The position numbers and the translations under genes were made by a program. DNA of 60,000 bases from Owenia fusiformis (lineage: Eukaryota; Annelida; Polychaeta; Sabellida; Oweniidae): positions 21,158,931 through 21,218,930 of the forward strand of contig CAIIXF020000003.1 of NCBI GenBank assembly GCA_903813345.2, read 5' to 3'. A model generated the notes under the pieces. It had not been told where the DNA came from. It saw only the letters and a list, made by a program, of their open reading frames with translations, and did not search any database. Shown here in pieces: positions 22,490 to 37,600 of the stretch. Each line of letters opens with the position of its first letter. Position 1 is the stretch's first letter.

Positions 22490-25304
22490 TCAAAACCTTG
22501 GCAGACAAACTTTGCCAGCAAAGAGTTCTGCAATAACTGTAAACCAGAGTCCAAGCACAAAAAATATGTATGAGATTCCAACTTGAAAGCTACTGGGTAA
22601 CTGGTATGGTTCGCCACCTATCTGGTCCATATTAAACCCAATTGGGAAGATCACTGCTGCATTGCAGAACATGATTACTGAAACATAAAGACATTTTCTT
22701 TTAACTGAAATAATTTCATAAAGTATAAATTTTTTACCAACACCTGAAATTATTCAATACTTATAGAAATATTCAACTTTTGAATACAAGTGTACAATCA
22801 ATTGTTAAATTGATATTGATGTTTTTTTTAATTACTGACAATAATTGCAAATTACTAATAATTTTAGTTATTTACTTATTTGAGAATAAAAATATTACAA
22901 TTCTTCAGTTTTTTTAATTTGAATTAAAATATAAAAACAAAATATTTTAGTTTTACAATATTATTCCAACTGGAGGTAATGATGACATGCTCTCAATCAT
23001 CCTTATCACACCGGAATGGCCTGACTACGGTAAAGGCAGATACCATTGTCACAAAAGGTGGACATAAAAACCGTCGCTTCAACTGTTTAATCACTTTGTC
23101 CTCGTTTCATAGGATTTTATCGTTGCTAATCCAGTGCATGCATTAAGCTCTTGTGATGATGTATCATATGAAATCCCATTTTTGATCAAATTGGGTCGTG
23201 AATCGCCACAATATAGCGTCTTCGATATCGTTAATGACAACGGAATCTGAATTTGGAAAGATAACAGCATATGGTAATTACAGTGTCCGTTGTCCCGTAT
23301 CTCATTTTGATCGGTTAAATTAAAGACTTTATTTCAATGGTAGAACATTAGTAACTGTACAATGAGTATTAAGACACTTTGATTGATTGTTGTTCCAAAG
23401 GAATTTAGTCTAGGTGTTCTATTAAACATACAGTTCATGAAAATCTAATTGAAGCGAAGCGACGGTTATGTACTGTTGTCAGGCTATTCCGGAGTGATCA
23501 TGCATTTGAGCCTTTATTATTCACTTGCTATTTGGAATCAAATACAGTAAAACCTGTGTAGTGCAATACTTAAAGAAGTGGAACACCCCTGTAAGTGGAA
23601 TACTTGTTTGGAGTCCCCAGACCAACTGATTTAATGTTAAACACCGATTGCTCATGTTATCCACACCAAGTATTTTTGCAGGCTCAGTATGCATTGGGTG
23701 CAATTCTTAAATAAACTTACTTCCAACAAACCCGATCCACCTGGCATATTTAATGAGGTTGTATTTGAAGTACGAAGCTGCAAGGAGTATCACTGTGATC
23801 GTGACACATATTATTCCAAACACGACACATATAAATGTAAGTACCCACTCAGATCTAATTTGGTCAGGTGTAAAACACTTAGCTGAACGTCCATAGATTG
23901 TCAAACATGTCTTTAATAACCCAATTGATGTCTCACCTGAATAAGAAATAAATATTCAATGTCAGGTACAAGTAGGTTATATAAACAATAGGAGAGTTTA
24001 TCATTCAAGTACAATAAATATTTGCATGCACATTGAACATAAATATAGGGTGATCCCAAAACTGGGCTGGCCAAAAAAGATAATTGAAATATCTGTTCAA
24101 ATATATGTAAAATAAACAGCCAAGTTCATCAAATATAATATTTGTATTATTGGGGCAGCAAGAATAACCAGGAGTAGAGTACATGTAGCATAGGGGTAGC
24201 CAGGGGGTTGTGCAATGGGTGCACCCCCCCCCCCCATAACCAATAAAAAGAACCATGAGAAGAAAAGAAGCTTGTAACATCAATTTTTCTAAAATTCAAA
24301 ACAAATCTTTATCAAGTGAAAATCAAAATGTTTTGGGCGATCACAACCCCCTGATTGAAAGCTGACTACGTCCCTATGTAAAGTAGCAGGGGAGACATAT
24401 CCCCTGATGTGTCAAAATGTGTATTACAGCCTTACATGTATAGTGTTTCATTCGCAATTTTAAAAAATATATAAATGCTGAAACTTTCTAAATTACAAGA
24501 GGCCAAAGGATAACTGCACATAAAACTAATTTGTCAGATTCATAATTCTGTAAACAACTTTGAATCTAAAAAACAATCAATCAAAGGACCACATGATAGC
24601 CAAACTACATGTAAAACAAACCAAAATATACAAAAGTAAGGCCTTGAGCATGTGTTTCTATTATGTTTTTATTTTTCCTATACTTTAGCAATGTGTTCAT
24701 TTGATTACTTTTTTAGATTCAAAGTTGTTTATGGAATTATGAATCTGACTGTAGGGTTGGCATGGAACAGAATCATCCGATCCTTCTGATATTACCTTCA
24801 GAAACAGACTTTTGTAACTGCCTTTACAATCATGTTTTGATATTTGTTATGTTAATTGCTTTTTGTAGAATCTGAAGAACACTTGAAAACTCGTATAGCG
24901 AACTGGAATTTAACCAAATCTGTTCTGTTCCGATTCTATTCCAGTACCAGGTCCGTAGCCAGGATTTACCTGGGGGAGCGGTTTTACTAAGGGTTAGCTT
25001 TTACTAGGGGGGAAAGCTATTAGACAGAGTTGGCGAAAAATCATGTGAAAAGTGCTCAGAATGTCGAAAACTGCATGATTTTGAAAGAATTTCTAGCCTG
25101 AATTTCGGGCCTGAGTCTGTGCCAGCCCGACTTAGAAGTTGAAGAATGACATCTTTCTACTCAATATGTGAATAAGGTGAAGGTTCACTTACCACCTATA
25201 TCAGATACAATCCAGTTTGGCATACAGAGGCTGGCAATTGCAAATAAATCAGCAGCCAAAAACAAAGCTCCAGAAATTACACTCAATTTATCTATGGACG
25301 GCAT
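22490..25304 (-). CDS. MOSMO: MOSMO, modulator of Smoothened
   Basis: A small four-transmembrane protein (Atthog). In vertebrates it works with MEGF8 and MGRN1 to promote Smoothened ubiquitination and clearance, dampening Hedgehog signalling. Three minus-strand exons join in frame: 25304-25193, 23936-23721 and 22677-22490 (516 bp, 171 aa; the vertebrate protein is about 167 aa). The start gives MPSIDKLSVISGALFLAADL, a first membrane segment. Exon 2 has IYGRSAKC followed by a second segment and YARWIGF. Exon 3 has FPIGFNMDQIGGEPYQLP, a last membrane segment, and ends LFAGKVCLPRF, all in the order of vertebrate MOSMO. Splice sites are GT/AG, with phase 1 at both junctions. A 490-bp MITE lies in intron 2. 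It shares its upstream region with TCF25. Confidence 0.93.
23007..23497. mobile_element. 480-bp MITE family, copy 2, in MOSMO intron 2
   Basis: Termini CACACCGGAATGGCCTGACT and GTTGTCAGGCTATTCCGGAG are imperfect inverse copies. The interior matches 12753-13230 in direct orientation. A pogo-like motif (CAGTAAAACCTGTGTAGTG) follows at 23543. Confidence 0.75.
23937..25192. other. MOSMO intron 1
   Basis: Contains a C-run (24226-24237) and two related blocks of an unclassified repeat: CTTTGAATCTAAAAAACAAT near 24558 and an inverse ATTCAAAGTTGTTTATGGAA near 24717. No gene is seen. Confidence 0.5.
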
Positions 25305-25601
25305 AGTACATATTAGACTTTTGATCAACTTCAACGATACTACAAATTGAACTCTAGATGTAGTTTTTTAATTCGACGTGATTTCATTTTTTAAACTGCT
25401 ATGAGTGTGCTTTAAAACATTATACAAAATATTTTGTCAAAATATTTTGTCACTATTTATTCTCTAATAGATGGCGCTGCAAAATCTCCAATGAAGAGCT
25501 CATGACGCACCTCAAAAAGTTTTTAGGGATTTTGAACAATTTTCAAACTTGTGCAATATTTTACAATTTGTAATGATAACCAGTTTAGAACACTCTTTAA
25601 T
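25305..25601. promoter_or_regulatory. Shared head-to-head promoter region of MOSMO and TCF25
   Basis: Only 297 bp separate the two start codons, so the transcription starts must lie in this interval or very near it. No convincing TATA box is seen. A TAGATGGCGCTGC element at 25469-25481 resembles the YY1-type AAGATGGCGGC motif found in housekeeping promoters. This is inference from spacing and motif only. Confidence 0.6.
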
Positions 25602-28600
25602 ATGTCATCAAGAGCACTAAGAAAACTTCAGAGAAGCAATGATGTAGTTGTTCCTGAACTGCATGATCTTGAGTTGAGTGAAGAAGAAGAAATTGTTCCA
25701 GTGAGAAAATCTAAAAAGAAGAAAACGTCAGCTGTGAATCCATTCGCTCTGGTAACAATATATTTTAGGCTTTTCACTTTATATTTATGTTGAAATGTCA
25801 AATACATTCACATTGTGAACAAGACCATTATTGTCGGCTCATCCACGGCATCCACCTTTTCTGGCATCAACCATGAAAAAATTTTCCCGGAAAATACCAA
25901 TCGGCTGTCTCTAAAATCTTACTCGAGTCTCTAGCTTACAGCTAGACGAAACTTCATTGATTTCGTATGTAATGGCTATACGCACCTACACGCACCTAGA
26001 ACTCATTTTTAATAAATTTTATAAATATTTTTAAGAATATTAATCATATTTAGGATGAAGCGTTGCTTGTCTGGATTTAGATATTTCAAAATTTCATTTC
26101 GGAGTTTGACACATGGTGAAATTTTCTCGCTGTAGCTAAAAATGGCTTCCGGTTCTGGACGTGAATAACATTTGAAATTATTCTCGCTTAAAGAAATCAA
26201 ATATAACAATAGATTCAGACGGGGATGTGAGCTGATGTTCTTCAAATCTATACATAAAGGTATATTTCATATTATTATGCCATATTTACTGTGCGTGTGA
26301 CACAATGATTTACAATATTTATAATACTAAGGCAGCTCAATCTTCCTCCTCAAAGCCGGAATATAGAGAAGGCTTTGGACCGAAGTAACTAAAATCAGTT
26401 TCAACATGAATATCCATGCGTATCACTTGTCTCGTCATCTCAATCCGAATCCCATATCTGTCATTTCAGTACTCATACATGTACCTGGCTGTCATCTCAG
26501 GTTTATTAAAATGCCATCCAGTTCCTGCAAGTAAGAGTTGCATTGGTGAAGTAATGTTCTCGGGATGTATTTTATTGAGCGTTTTCATTCGAACTATTGT
26601 TCCCCCAGAAAATTTGTTTTGCCCTTATATTATCAATCCATTCATGCATCTTTTTGTTGTTTGTCAGAAATTGTCTCTCTGTCCATCAGTCTACCTATCT
26701 ACCTTTTGTTATCAACCAATTGTTTATGTCTCTGTCCATCAGTCTGCCTATCCACCTTTTGTTATCACCTTGTTTATGTCTCTGTCCATAAGTCCTACTT
26801 ATCTGTACATACATGTAAATAAAGTCAACATTTAGGTCCATTAGTTTTAATTTTTCAAAATTCCACAACTGATCTTTGTATATGTGCAGAATATATGTTT
26901 TAAATGTGCTGATTGTGGTGAAGCTAATATTCTCATTCATTATCATAGCTTATCATTGTCTTTACTACATGTATCATTTACACATCTTGATCTCACTGAC
27001 ATAATCATATACCATATAATAATGAACATGTTTTTTTTCAGTTAAAAGATGATGAGGAACAAGATGGCGAAGAAGAAGAGGTTAACATTACAAATGGAGA
27101 ACAGAATGAACATGCCCTGAATGATGATACAAAACCTATTCAAAATGACAGTGCAAAATCAAGAAAAAAGAAGAAGAAAAAGAAACGTAATAAAGAAAAG
27201 AATGACACTGCTGTTTCAAGCAAGGTACTGAACGCTACATATTTATTACTGAGTGACTGTGACATGTAATGAGCTTCTATTATCAATGTCCATCCTTAAA
27301 TCTTACACTCAAAATAAGAAAGTCCTAAATTGTTGCACTAAAAAACACTAAATTCTAAGTTTAAAAAAAAGTTAAACGTTTCAATGTAAATTGCAATTCT
27401 TAAGATCGTTACTTAAAAAACTCCTCCCCCAAAAAGCCTGTGACCATCCGAGTGTGATATTTATCAATCTGTGTCTAGTATTTCTTTAATAAACTTTTTT
27501 TTATATCACCACCACAAGTGGCCACACATTTGTGGATGGTGCCTGGCGTTTGTCGAGGTCTGTTACAAATGCTAGGTGGTAACATTTTGTATGTTAATGC
27601 CTTGTTTTAACATTTAACTAGCAGCAGGAGGATGTGATTGATGAGGTTGAAGCCAGTGTAAGAGAGGTGAATGCAATACTTGGTGAACTGCCCCCTGGTA
27701 CCACTGCCTCTGACCTGGTGTTTAACAGTGATAGCACAACAACCATGGACATGAGGGCACTGCTCTATGTTGAACACAAGTAATTAGTTAATTATATATT
27801 TCTTCATGTTTTTGTCTCAAGTTTAGAGATTTAATCCATTGTTACAATGTATGTGAACCTTCTAAAAGTGTTCTACTTTGAGATGTTCCCCTTACTTATG
27901 TTAATTTAATATAAAGACAATTAGTCTTCGGACTCTTTACATTAAGTCACTTCAGTCTTTGTATGGAGACTGAATGTTCCTTGTATGGAGGTGCTCCCCT
28001 AATGTAGGCTACTTTACATTAAGTCAATTGGTCATGAGACTGAATAGTGTTTCACTTATGGAGGTGTTCCCTTGAGAAGGTTTCCACTTAACTGGTTTTG
28101 GTGTACACATATTTTTGTTTTATTTGTGTTATTTGAAAACCACAAAAACAATTGTCAGAAGTCACTTTCCACTGGCACTTTTGAATGTGTAGCACTTTCA
28201 TTAAACCATGATTATTTGGTACTTATTGGCTACATTTATATTTCAAGTAAGACCAACATATTTACTGTCTTCATTGAAAATCCTTAATGTGAACACTTTT
28301 AGCTTTCCATTTTTGAAATTCCTATCATTTGTTTGCATTTTAGACACCTTAATCCAGACACAGAGATGAGACGTATATTTGGCTCACGCGTTGTTCAGAA
28401 CGAGGTTCAGAATAGACGTCGTGGAAGACACCGTGTTTACCACAGACAGACTTGGCTTACTCAGCCCAAGGAAAGCTGGCCTCAAATGACAAAACTTGGT
28501 AACTGGATTATAATTTATAATTGTTACCTAGATTTTAGAAGATACAATTATGTGGCCTGTTATGTATGACATTATAAATCCAGCCAGAATATGCCAGTTT

Positions 28601-31600
28601 TTTTCTGGCTCACCAAAATAACTTAGTTTTTTGTCAAATTTTCTTCCATTTGACAATTGTTTGTACAAATATTGATTTCCACTTGTAGGTTTTTTAAAGA
28701 ATTCTCGAAAATTGTATTTTTATGTCTAAGATTTTATTTCAGGCTTGAGCATGCGGCTACTAGAAAGCAGACAAGGAGTGAACTATTTCTGTTTTGAGCA
28801 CAGTTCATCATATCAGCAAATACAGTTCCAGTTCCTTGATGCTGTAGAGTCTTTTAACCCTGAAAATATTGTGGTAAGGCATTAAATTCCATAGGTTTGT
28901 AATGGGCCCCATATATGAGATGATTTTTTGGCATGTATTTTGTGAAATAAATTGAAATTGAAAATATCCAAGCAGTCGATTAAACTTCCTACACATATTG
29001 TGGTCAGAGGGAGGGATTGCCACAATTGGACTTGAGAGAATCATATCAGTATTAAAAGTATAAGGCCAGTTCTTATCGTTTTAATCAATGTAAATCTTTG
29101 GCTTTTCAGGTTCCAGAGATATCATTTTACATCTTAAACCTGCACAGCAAGGTCAATTTTGCCAATTTCTCTCTTAATACACCTGATTAATCATTAGAGA
29201 GAAGTATAATAACTATGTAACACATCTCATTGTACAACTGAGGTCGATATTATAGCGATAAAGATCTTGTTTCTCCTTGCTGAAATGAAAGCAAGAGTGC
29301 ATCACCAAAAATTTATATCTTGTCATGTCACCTTACCTATTTACACTATTCTACAGCTGGATGACTCTAACTGCAGTTACCTTCATTCAAGATGGATGCG
29401 GAAACTCTTTCAGATTTTAGCTAAACTAAGTTGAATCTAGATTCCAAATGTTTCGCCATGCAAATTAATAGAGCTACGATGGTAAATAACCACAAATAAA
29501 TGCTCAAACAACCGCGATATTGGAGAATTTTAACGAAAATGGCTTCACTTATAGAACTTTAGAAGGACTCTAATTGAAGTTGATGATGACGTAGATCATC
29601 ATTACGAGCTTGCTGTGCAGCAAGGTCAAAATAGTGCATATCATCCATTTCTTATGTAACCACTGTAAGGCATGACATAAAGTATTATTATATTCTCCTA
29701 ATTTTGTGGACTGTGTTTGGTGTTTAGCAATCAGTGGCAGTAGCACTTGGCATCTGTAACAAATGGCATGTGTTGACATTTTGCCTGTTAATGCCTTGTT
29801 CTTATATTGGGGTTAACTTTAAAGTATTTAATTGCAGGCAGTACTTAATTTACATCCCTACCACATAGATGCTCTTATACAACTAAGTGAGGTTTGCAAG
29901 ATGAGTGATGACACTGCTATGGCAACAGAGCTTATAGGTAATTATTGCTATGGCAACAGGACTTATTTCATACACGTTTTACTTTTCTTGAAGAGCTTGT
30001 ATTACTTATAGCAGAACTTATGGGCTTGTAATGCTATGGCATCATTAGAAAGATGCTACCTTATTGGCAATACATGTAGGCAAAACGTTTGTGATATTCA
30101 GATTTAATTCTCTAATTTGCATGATAATTGTACACAGACTGTAGAGGTCTTTTACTGAAAGTTGCAAAGAAAAAGCATGTTATAGGATATTCAGTAATGA
30201 TAAAAAGGCTGTATTTTCTCTTGTTTAGTTATATGTATATCTGTTACTCACTTTTCTACTATATATTTTTTATGTTCTGTACTGTGAAAGCGTCACTGTC
30301 AGATACTGAGATTATCAAAAAGTATGATCAGATCTAAGCAGATGTAATAGCAATACTGTATTATTCTAGAGAGGAGTTTGTACTCGTTTGAGTGTAACTT
30401 CCACACGCTGTTTAGTCTTACTCAGGGCACAGCAAGACTGGATTACAGAAGACCTGAGAATAGGTACAGTAAGCTTCCTTGCATGATAATATTCATTACA
30501 TTCAATCTGTTGACAAAATATCACTATTTCTTGAATTTGTAATGTAAACTTCACCTTTGTATAATGATTGTAACCCCTTGAACTAATTAATTGTTTTTTA
30601 TTGTTTCACTTGTCAGACAATAAAAATCCACTGTTGGTTCATTTGAACATCTAAATTCTAGCAGAATGATGTTATTAACTGTATCGTAATTTTGTTTTTT
30701 CAGAGCATTCTTTGTTGCACTGTTTAGACATCTTGTTTTTGTGGGACAGAAAGGTTGCTATAGAACGGCTCTAGAATTTGGAAAACTTATTCTTAGGTTA
30801 GTGCACATAGCGTTAGGTACTTTTTTTATTGTAAATGGATATCCATGTATCAGCATTCGGCATATCTCACTCAGGAATAATAATCAATGTAGCATTTAAC
30901 CCTATTGCAGGCTAGATGTACACTAATAATTGAAAGTCTGCAATGAAATTTTTTAAAACAATGGACCATTGCAAAGTTTGTTAAAAAATTCTTAAGGTCT
31001 ATATAATGTTATGTCAGAAAATAGAATGGTGTAAAATAGGTCACATTGACCTTGGTCGGTCACTCGTTATTGAGTTTTTTGCGCATTGAAGGAGAAATCA
31101 TTACTGCAATATGTGAGGCCATACTTGAAATCATCTATTAGTACCATTGTGTCATCTTTTATATCAAAAAAGTACTATATTGTTGTTGTCATTACTTTTA
31201 GGGTGAATATTAATGGTTTAGATACTATTTGGAAGTTTCCCTTGTAATTTTGTAACATAATATTGTGTATTTTATTTTTCAGTTTTGATCCTGATAATGA
31301 TCCTCTATGTGTACTCCTGATGATTGATTTCTACGCCCTAAGATCAGAACAATACAACTTTATCATACGCATGTACAGAGAATGGGAGGTAACATACAGT
31401 ATTACAGCAATACTACTTTAATTTTGTCATGGTGATATGATTTGATTGAACCACACCTGTCCAGTTAAAACCAACATATATTCTCTTAAGAGCGTCATGT
31501 TGTATTGAATGTCATGTATGTTTTTTAAAATGGTAATAAATATCTGAATCTGAACAATAAAGTTGAAGTATTCCTTCTAATATCCCACTGCCATGGACAT

Positions 31601-34600
31601 GTTCAACCTCAATTTTGAAATTTACAGCATTAAAGCCTCACTATGCGTATCTTCAACATTTTGTGTATAAAGACTTACTCTTGAACTTCATAGTATTTCC
31701 AATGGATTGATAAGTACTTTAGCTTTCATTAGACATCAAAAAAAGTTTGTCAATGAAAGATGGCGAAGTTGTTTGAAGTACATGATTCATTAATTTTTAT
31801 AGATGTGTCGCCATCTTTTAAATTAAGAGTTATTTAAAAACATGCCCTTTGTCAAAAGTGTGCATGCACTACCAAAGATCTCTGAACTTCAAATGCTGTT
31901 TTTTTCTAGGTTCAATATTAATGCAAATCAAGCTTTGTGTCATATTTGATTGAGTGTATAAATAACATGTTCCAATGGTTATTTTATCTTTTGTCCTTCT
32001 AAATTAAGCATAGTGGGCCTTTAAATATTTTTCAAAATTTTATATACAGTATTAATTTTTTATATCTGATTCCAGGCTCACAGAAACCTTACTCAGCTGC
32101 CAAACTTTGCATTTTCAATCCCACTAGCAATGTTTCACAATTTACAAACAAGTGATGATGATGTCACAACAGAGGCTGATGAAATGGTAAGCAACTTACC
32201 CTTCACAAGAAGTGGACAGTACCTTCACTCTTCAGATTTGAGATAATGCTATGATTAAGCCTTTAACCAATCAGAATATTGAGTCAGAAATGTATGATAT
32301 TACATTGTTGTCACTCTGATAAACTGGTTCAGACATCCATCTGTTTACAACATTTGGCATAACTAAAGTCACTGTAGAATTGTAACATCAAATATTATGT
32401 TGAAATCAGGATTTTGCATTTACATGCCTATCTTGTCTATTTAATCATTTTCATTCAAATACCACTAAAGATACTATATGTAATGCTATTTTGGAATTGA
32501 TTATAGAATTGATTGCTACATCCCCTATATGAAAATATTATTGAAATCCATGCTTTATCCAAAAGTACATGTGTTTGTAAAATAAAAAAGTGAGCATTTA
32601 TTGTGCGTAAAACATATACAACTACTGTTACTACTAATAATTTAAAACTATAAAATCTCTTGTATTCTTTTCAGCTTCAAAATGCTTTACTAATGTTCCC
32701 TGGAATGTTGCTCCCTCTATTGGACAAATGCAGCATTAAACCCGATCCTGATGTTGAGAAACATAAATTCTTCAGTACAGCTTCACAAAACAGGTAAGAT
32801 TATTGTTACATTCTTGGGTGTTGTTAACATTGTATAAATGGGCAGCTGTAATATCAATAGCACTTGCACCCATACATTCACCCATACTGAATCAAGTGAA
32901 ATAAATAATTGTTTTTTTCCTCAAAATCATTTCATTGAAGGATGTGATTTCCTTCCCCATTATGCACCTAGTGCGGGTATGAATGGGGAATTTGACAAAA
33001 AAAATTGGCCTGTCTACTGTAATTCCTGACCCTGGGGCTAAATATATGTGTCAGTTTCTCCACCCTGGGAGCAGTAAATCTGGTCAAACATTCCCAACCC
33101 CCGGGTCCTTCCCCCGAATCCACTCTTTTTAAACATCAGATTTCCTTGTTAGCAGGCTAATGCTCATGATTGATGAGGCACATGTGCAGTACTTTGTACT
33201 AACAAGCCTGGAATTTATATGGGGATTTCTATCCAACTTTCTTAAAACACAATACTGAAACTTCGCATCGATAAACCAGGGCAAACTTTTGAACACTAGT
33301 GTTGATATAAGATCTGCTGATTGAATCATTCACTTACATGAGTAATAGTGATAGTACTTATGTTTTGAATAATATTTTTAGGATCATAATTTTTCAATCT
33401 GTATAAATTGAGGAAACCTTATTGGTTCAATTCATTTATTCAATTCATTTATTCATCTCTTATTAGATTTTCTGTTCAGTTCTTGTTAATATAGATGGCA
33501 GAATGTTTCTTGATCTTAGTTTTTATTATGTCACCCCCATAAGTGGTGACATTTTTGTGAATGGTGTTCAGCATCCAGTGGTCGGCATTTAGAGTTCGGT
33601 GTCTTTAACAAATGTCAGGTGGTTACATTTGGCATGTCTGCCTTGTAATTAAAGAATTATTAGTGTATAGTGTTCTCAATTTTATAAATGCATCTCTTGC
33701 ATGCAAATAATTAGTCTCAACTTTATAAGTACATCTCTTGCATGCAAACAATTAGCCTATTGACCCACTAATTTGTTTTTACCAATATTATAGTACTAAA
33801 TTCTGTTATTTCTATTTCATCGATTAATATCAACAACATAATAATATTTGACAAGTCATATTATTGGAATTCTTTAAATATGCAGGTATAATCATTCCTT
33901 GCTGAGAATGCTTTAATAATACACCTGAACTATTATTCTGTTGCAAATCCAATATTTGATGCACTGTTGTTAGGGTATACAGAACTTACTCGATAGGGTT
34001 TGTCTGTGAAACATTGTGGTTCTTGGGGCCTCTGGCATTATTGAAGTCAATACAATAGATTCATCAGGATCGAAAATAGTTCATATTTTAAAGTATTAAT
34101 TGTGAGGTGTTCTGGTTCTACCAAACATGTATATTGTGCATTAACTTTATTATAGTAATCTGATCTCATTCATGTTAATTTTACTTACAGTGTACTGTAT
34201 ATCCAGCTAGAAGTGGAGATATGTAAATATGGTGTAATATTGAACTATCCATCTGTCATTATTAAATATTTATCAGTATACTGTTTGCTTTAAACTGTGG
34301 ACTGATTGCCAGAAAATTGCTTACAGTATTTGTAACAGATACATTTTGCTTTATGATTTTGTGTCATAAAGATTGTAAACTGCTGGAAGCATTATTTCAA
34401 AACTTATTCCAGTGTTTCCTCTATAGCCTCATTTTATTTTCGGAAGAAAGAATTGAGATACCAGAGCAGATGTTGAAGTTTTCGAAGGCAGAATGTGCAT
34501 TTTCATCATATTAGAATTGAAAAAGAGGACATCCTGTTACAAGAGATAACATTAATAGAAATATCCTGAAATCAAGCAGAACTATTTTTAGTTTACTTTT

Positions 34601-37600
34601 CAGAAAAAATCTTGTAAAAGTATCATACTACAGGGTGGTCCAAAAAAAATTGGAACATTTGATAATTGAACGCAAAACCTTTATTTTTCTTCTAAAATGC
34701 ACCGAACTTTATCTGAGCATAGTTCAGTCACTTATTTATCTTATGTAAAGTTTATGGGTGCAAACAACAAAGTTAATGCATTAAACTAGACAATTTTTGA
34801 TATGACCCCTAAACTCCTGAATTACCAGTTGAAGCCTGGGACTCAGTTTTGAAATGATTCATTCACTTTGCTGTTCATTTGATTTTGTCGAAGCCATCTT
34901 GATTAAAAAATTCAGCTTGAACAAACTACTTATATGTTTGCCTTGGAAGATCAAATATGTGAACACATCCAACATTTTTTACCCAAATTGATGGGTATCA
35001 AGCATGTTTTGATGGCTATTGTTAGGTGTATTACTGATTGAATATTCTCAAGAAAGAGGCCATGGCAGTCTGCTTTGACTGGTAAATGAGCCCCCTCTCC
35101 CTTTCTTGTTCTAATATGGATAATATTCATTGAATACATCAATATATGTATATCAATATCATAAAGGAGTTTCCCAGAATACAAATGATATATTATATGT
35201 ACTTAGAGGTGGTTTTGAATAAAGCCTTGTAAATAACTGGTCAGTTTCCCCTTTACTGAAAGTGGAAACAATGATTTTGTCACTTTAGTAGCTGTATGGG
35301 TTATGCAATCACTCACCTCTTACATGTTCTTTCTTTCCTACTCTTAAATAAAATAATTTGGGGTATTCTTAAGTTAACAATAACACAATAGTTTTCTAGT
35401 AAACCATAGATGTTAATACCTCTTGTCAACTAAATATGATTTTATAAAATGTGTATAGCAATCAACATGTTCATTAAAGCGTTGAAATAAAGAAAACTTG
35501 AAAAAGTAGTGGCGAAATTGACAAGTGTATATTTGAGAAAAGGGGGTCATATCAAACATTGACTAGTTTAATGCGTTAACTTTGTGGTTTGCACATATAA
35601 ACTTAACATTACAGAGATAAGTGACTGAACTATGCTCAGTAGAATTTTGGTACATTTCAGACGAAAAATAAAGGTTTTGTGGTAAATTAACAAATGTTCC
35701 AATTTTTTTTGGACCACCCTGTATATATCATATCATATGTCATAATGACACTTTTCAAAAACTCTCAACATATCAGAATCCCTCCATTTGATAAATCAGT
35801 TAGCAAAAATATTCTACACCCAAATTCAATAGAGATATGAAGAGATTATGAATGAAATGAGTGATTATACATGTTCCTATTGAAGACAAGGGGATCAATA
35901 CAATGTACTATGCCTTTATCATCATGAATTTCAGCCTCCTTACTTATAAATACCTGTTCCCTGTTGCTATTGAGTTTTACAAATAGAAACCCTTTATTAT
36001 TAATAAGTGATTCAATATAGGAAATAGGGAGCATTGATTTTTTACTTAACATTATACCCCTTCTTCCTCGTTCTGGATTGTGCCTGGTTTCCAATAGTTA
36101 CTCTTCCTTCTGGGACTTAATTTCCATTAAAGTATCCTCTTTCGGTGTAACAATGTATAATAGGTTTATGGATTAAATGTTCATAGTGTACAGGGGTTTC
36201 ATTAGCAGCAGGCAACAGGCGATTTTCACCGGTTGTGTTCACAAAATTGCCTCTTGTTTTTTGAGACTTTTCAACTTTTTCATGTAAAATTTATGATTTC
36301 CATTAATTTTGCCTGTTGTTTTCATTGTATTTTGCCTGTTGTGAGAAATTCTAGTGAAACCTCTGTGTGTATATGACAGTTACAAACATTTGCTATGAAA
36401 GTGGTCATCTCAAGATATAACTCAAAAGACTCAATTGATTTATTTCCATACTGCTGATTATATAAGCTTTCCAATGTTCTATATTTATCTCACTATGAAT
36501 AAATGGTGACTTATTGTAAATGCCCCCATTTTTATGAAAGTGATTCACACATTTGTAACCATTTACATGTGGTGATATACTGTACTGATATTGCCTTGTT
36601 TATTCATAACATACAGTATCTAGGAAGATAAACTGTCCCATTTAACTGACTTTTGAACAATAAGCTACTGACCCATACAAGAAAAACTAAACATGCATGC
36701 AATGATGTACGCTTTGAATCTTATTCCAGTAATATTACTTAACACTGGAAGACAGACCTAGAGACCCAATCTAAGAAAAAGCCCTGATGTTTTCATTTCT
36801 TTATTGTCATCCTCCGAACGCAGGGCTCCAGAAATCATCCACTACGTTCCTTCTTCTCGTTACATGTTCTAGAGGCTTTTGTTCGGAGGCCTGTGTTAGG
36901 AGGATGCGTTATTGTGCACTGAAGCAAAATCATGCAAGCACAGTCTTTTGCAGGAGTTACCCTCATAATTTGCATAGAAATTACAATAAATACAACTTTG
37001 AAAATACAAAATAAACTTCAAAACTTCAAAATAACTTTAACTGGAAATCAGACCTTCGTACTTGAGGTGCATTTTTAACCACTTAGCTAATCCAATTGAC
37101 TAAGTGTTGGAATTGTGAATTTGTGACATTAAGACATGTCATAAATCATAAAAATGTCAGAGCTTATGACAAGATTAATTTAATGGCTTTGTCATTAAGG
37201 TTGAGGTCAAATGATTTTTAATTTATAATCGTAGCAATAAGTGTACACATAAGAGGGGGAATACAAAATAACTGTCACTTATTGACAATCATAATTAACA
37301 TTAAAAAAGATTTCTCAAGTTTTATTCTAATTTAAAAATCTGAATCTTGAGTTTGTGGTGACACATTTTTTCTAAAAGTGAACCATTTTAGTTTATCGTC
37401 AAATTTGGAATCTGAATCTTGAATCTCTGAATCTTGTTTTTGAAATGACAAATTATGATTTGGTACAGGACTTACTTTTGGCAATCGAGCCATATATTCA
37501 ATTCTATTTTTCAAAACAGAATAAACTTTATTGGTAACCAACTGATTCGATCAATGAAACAATTGTTATTAATTGCATGTTGTTGCATTGTTGCCATAGT

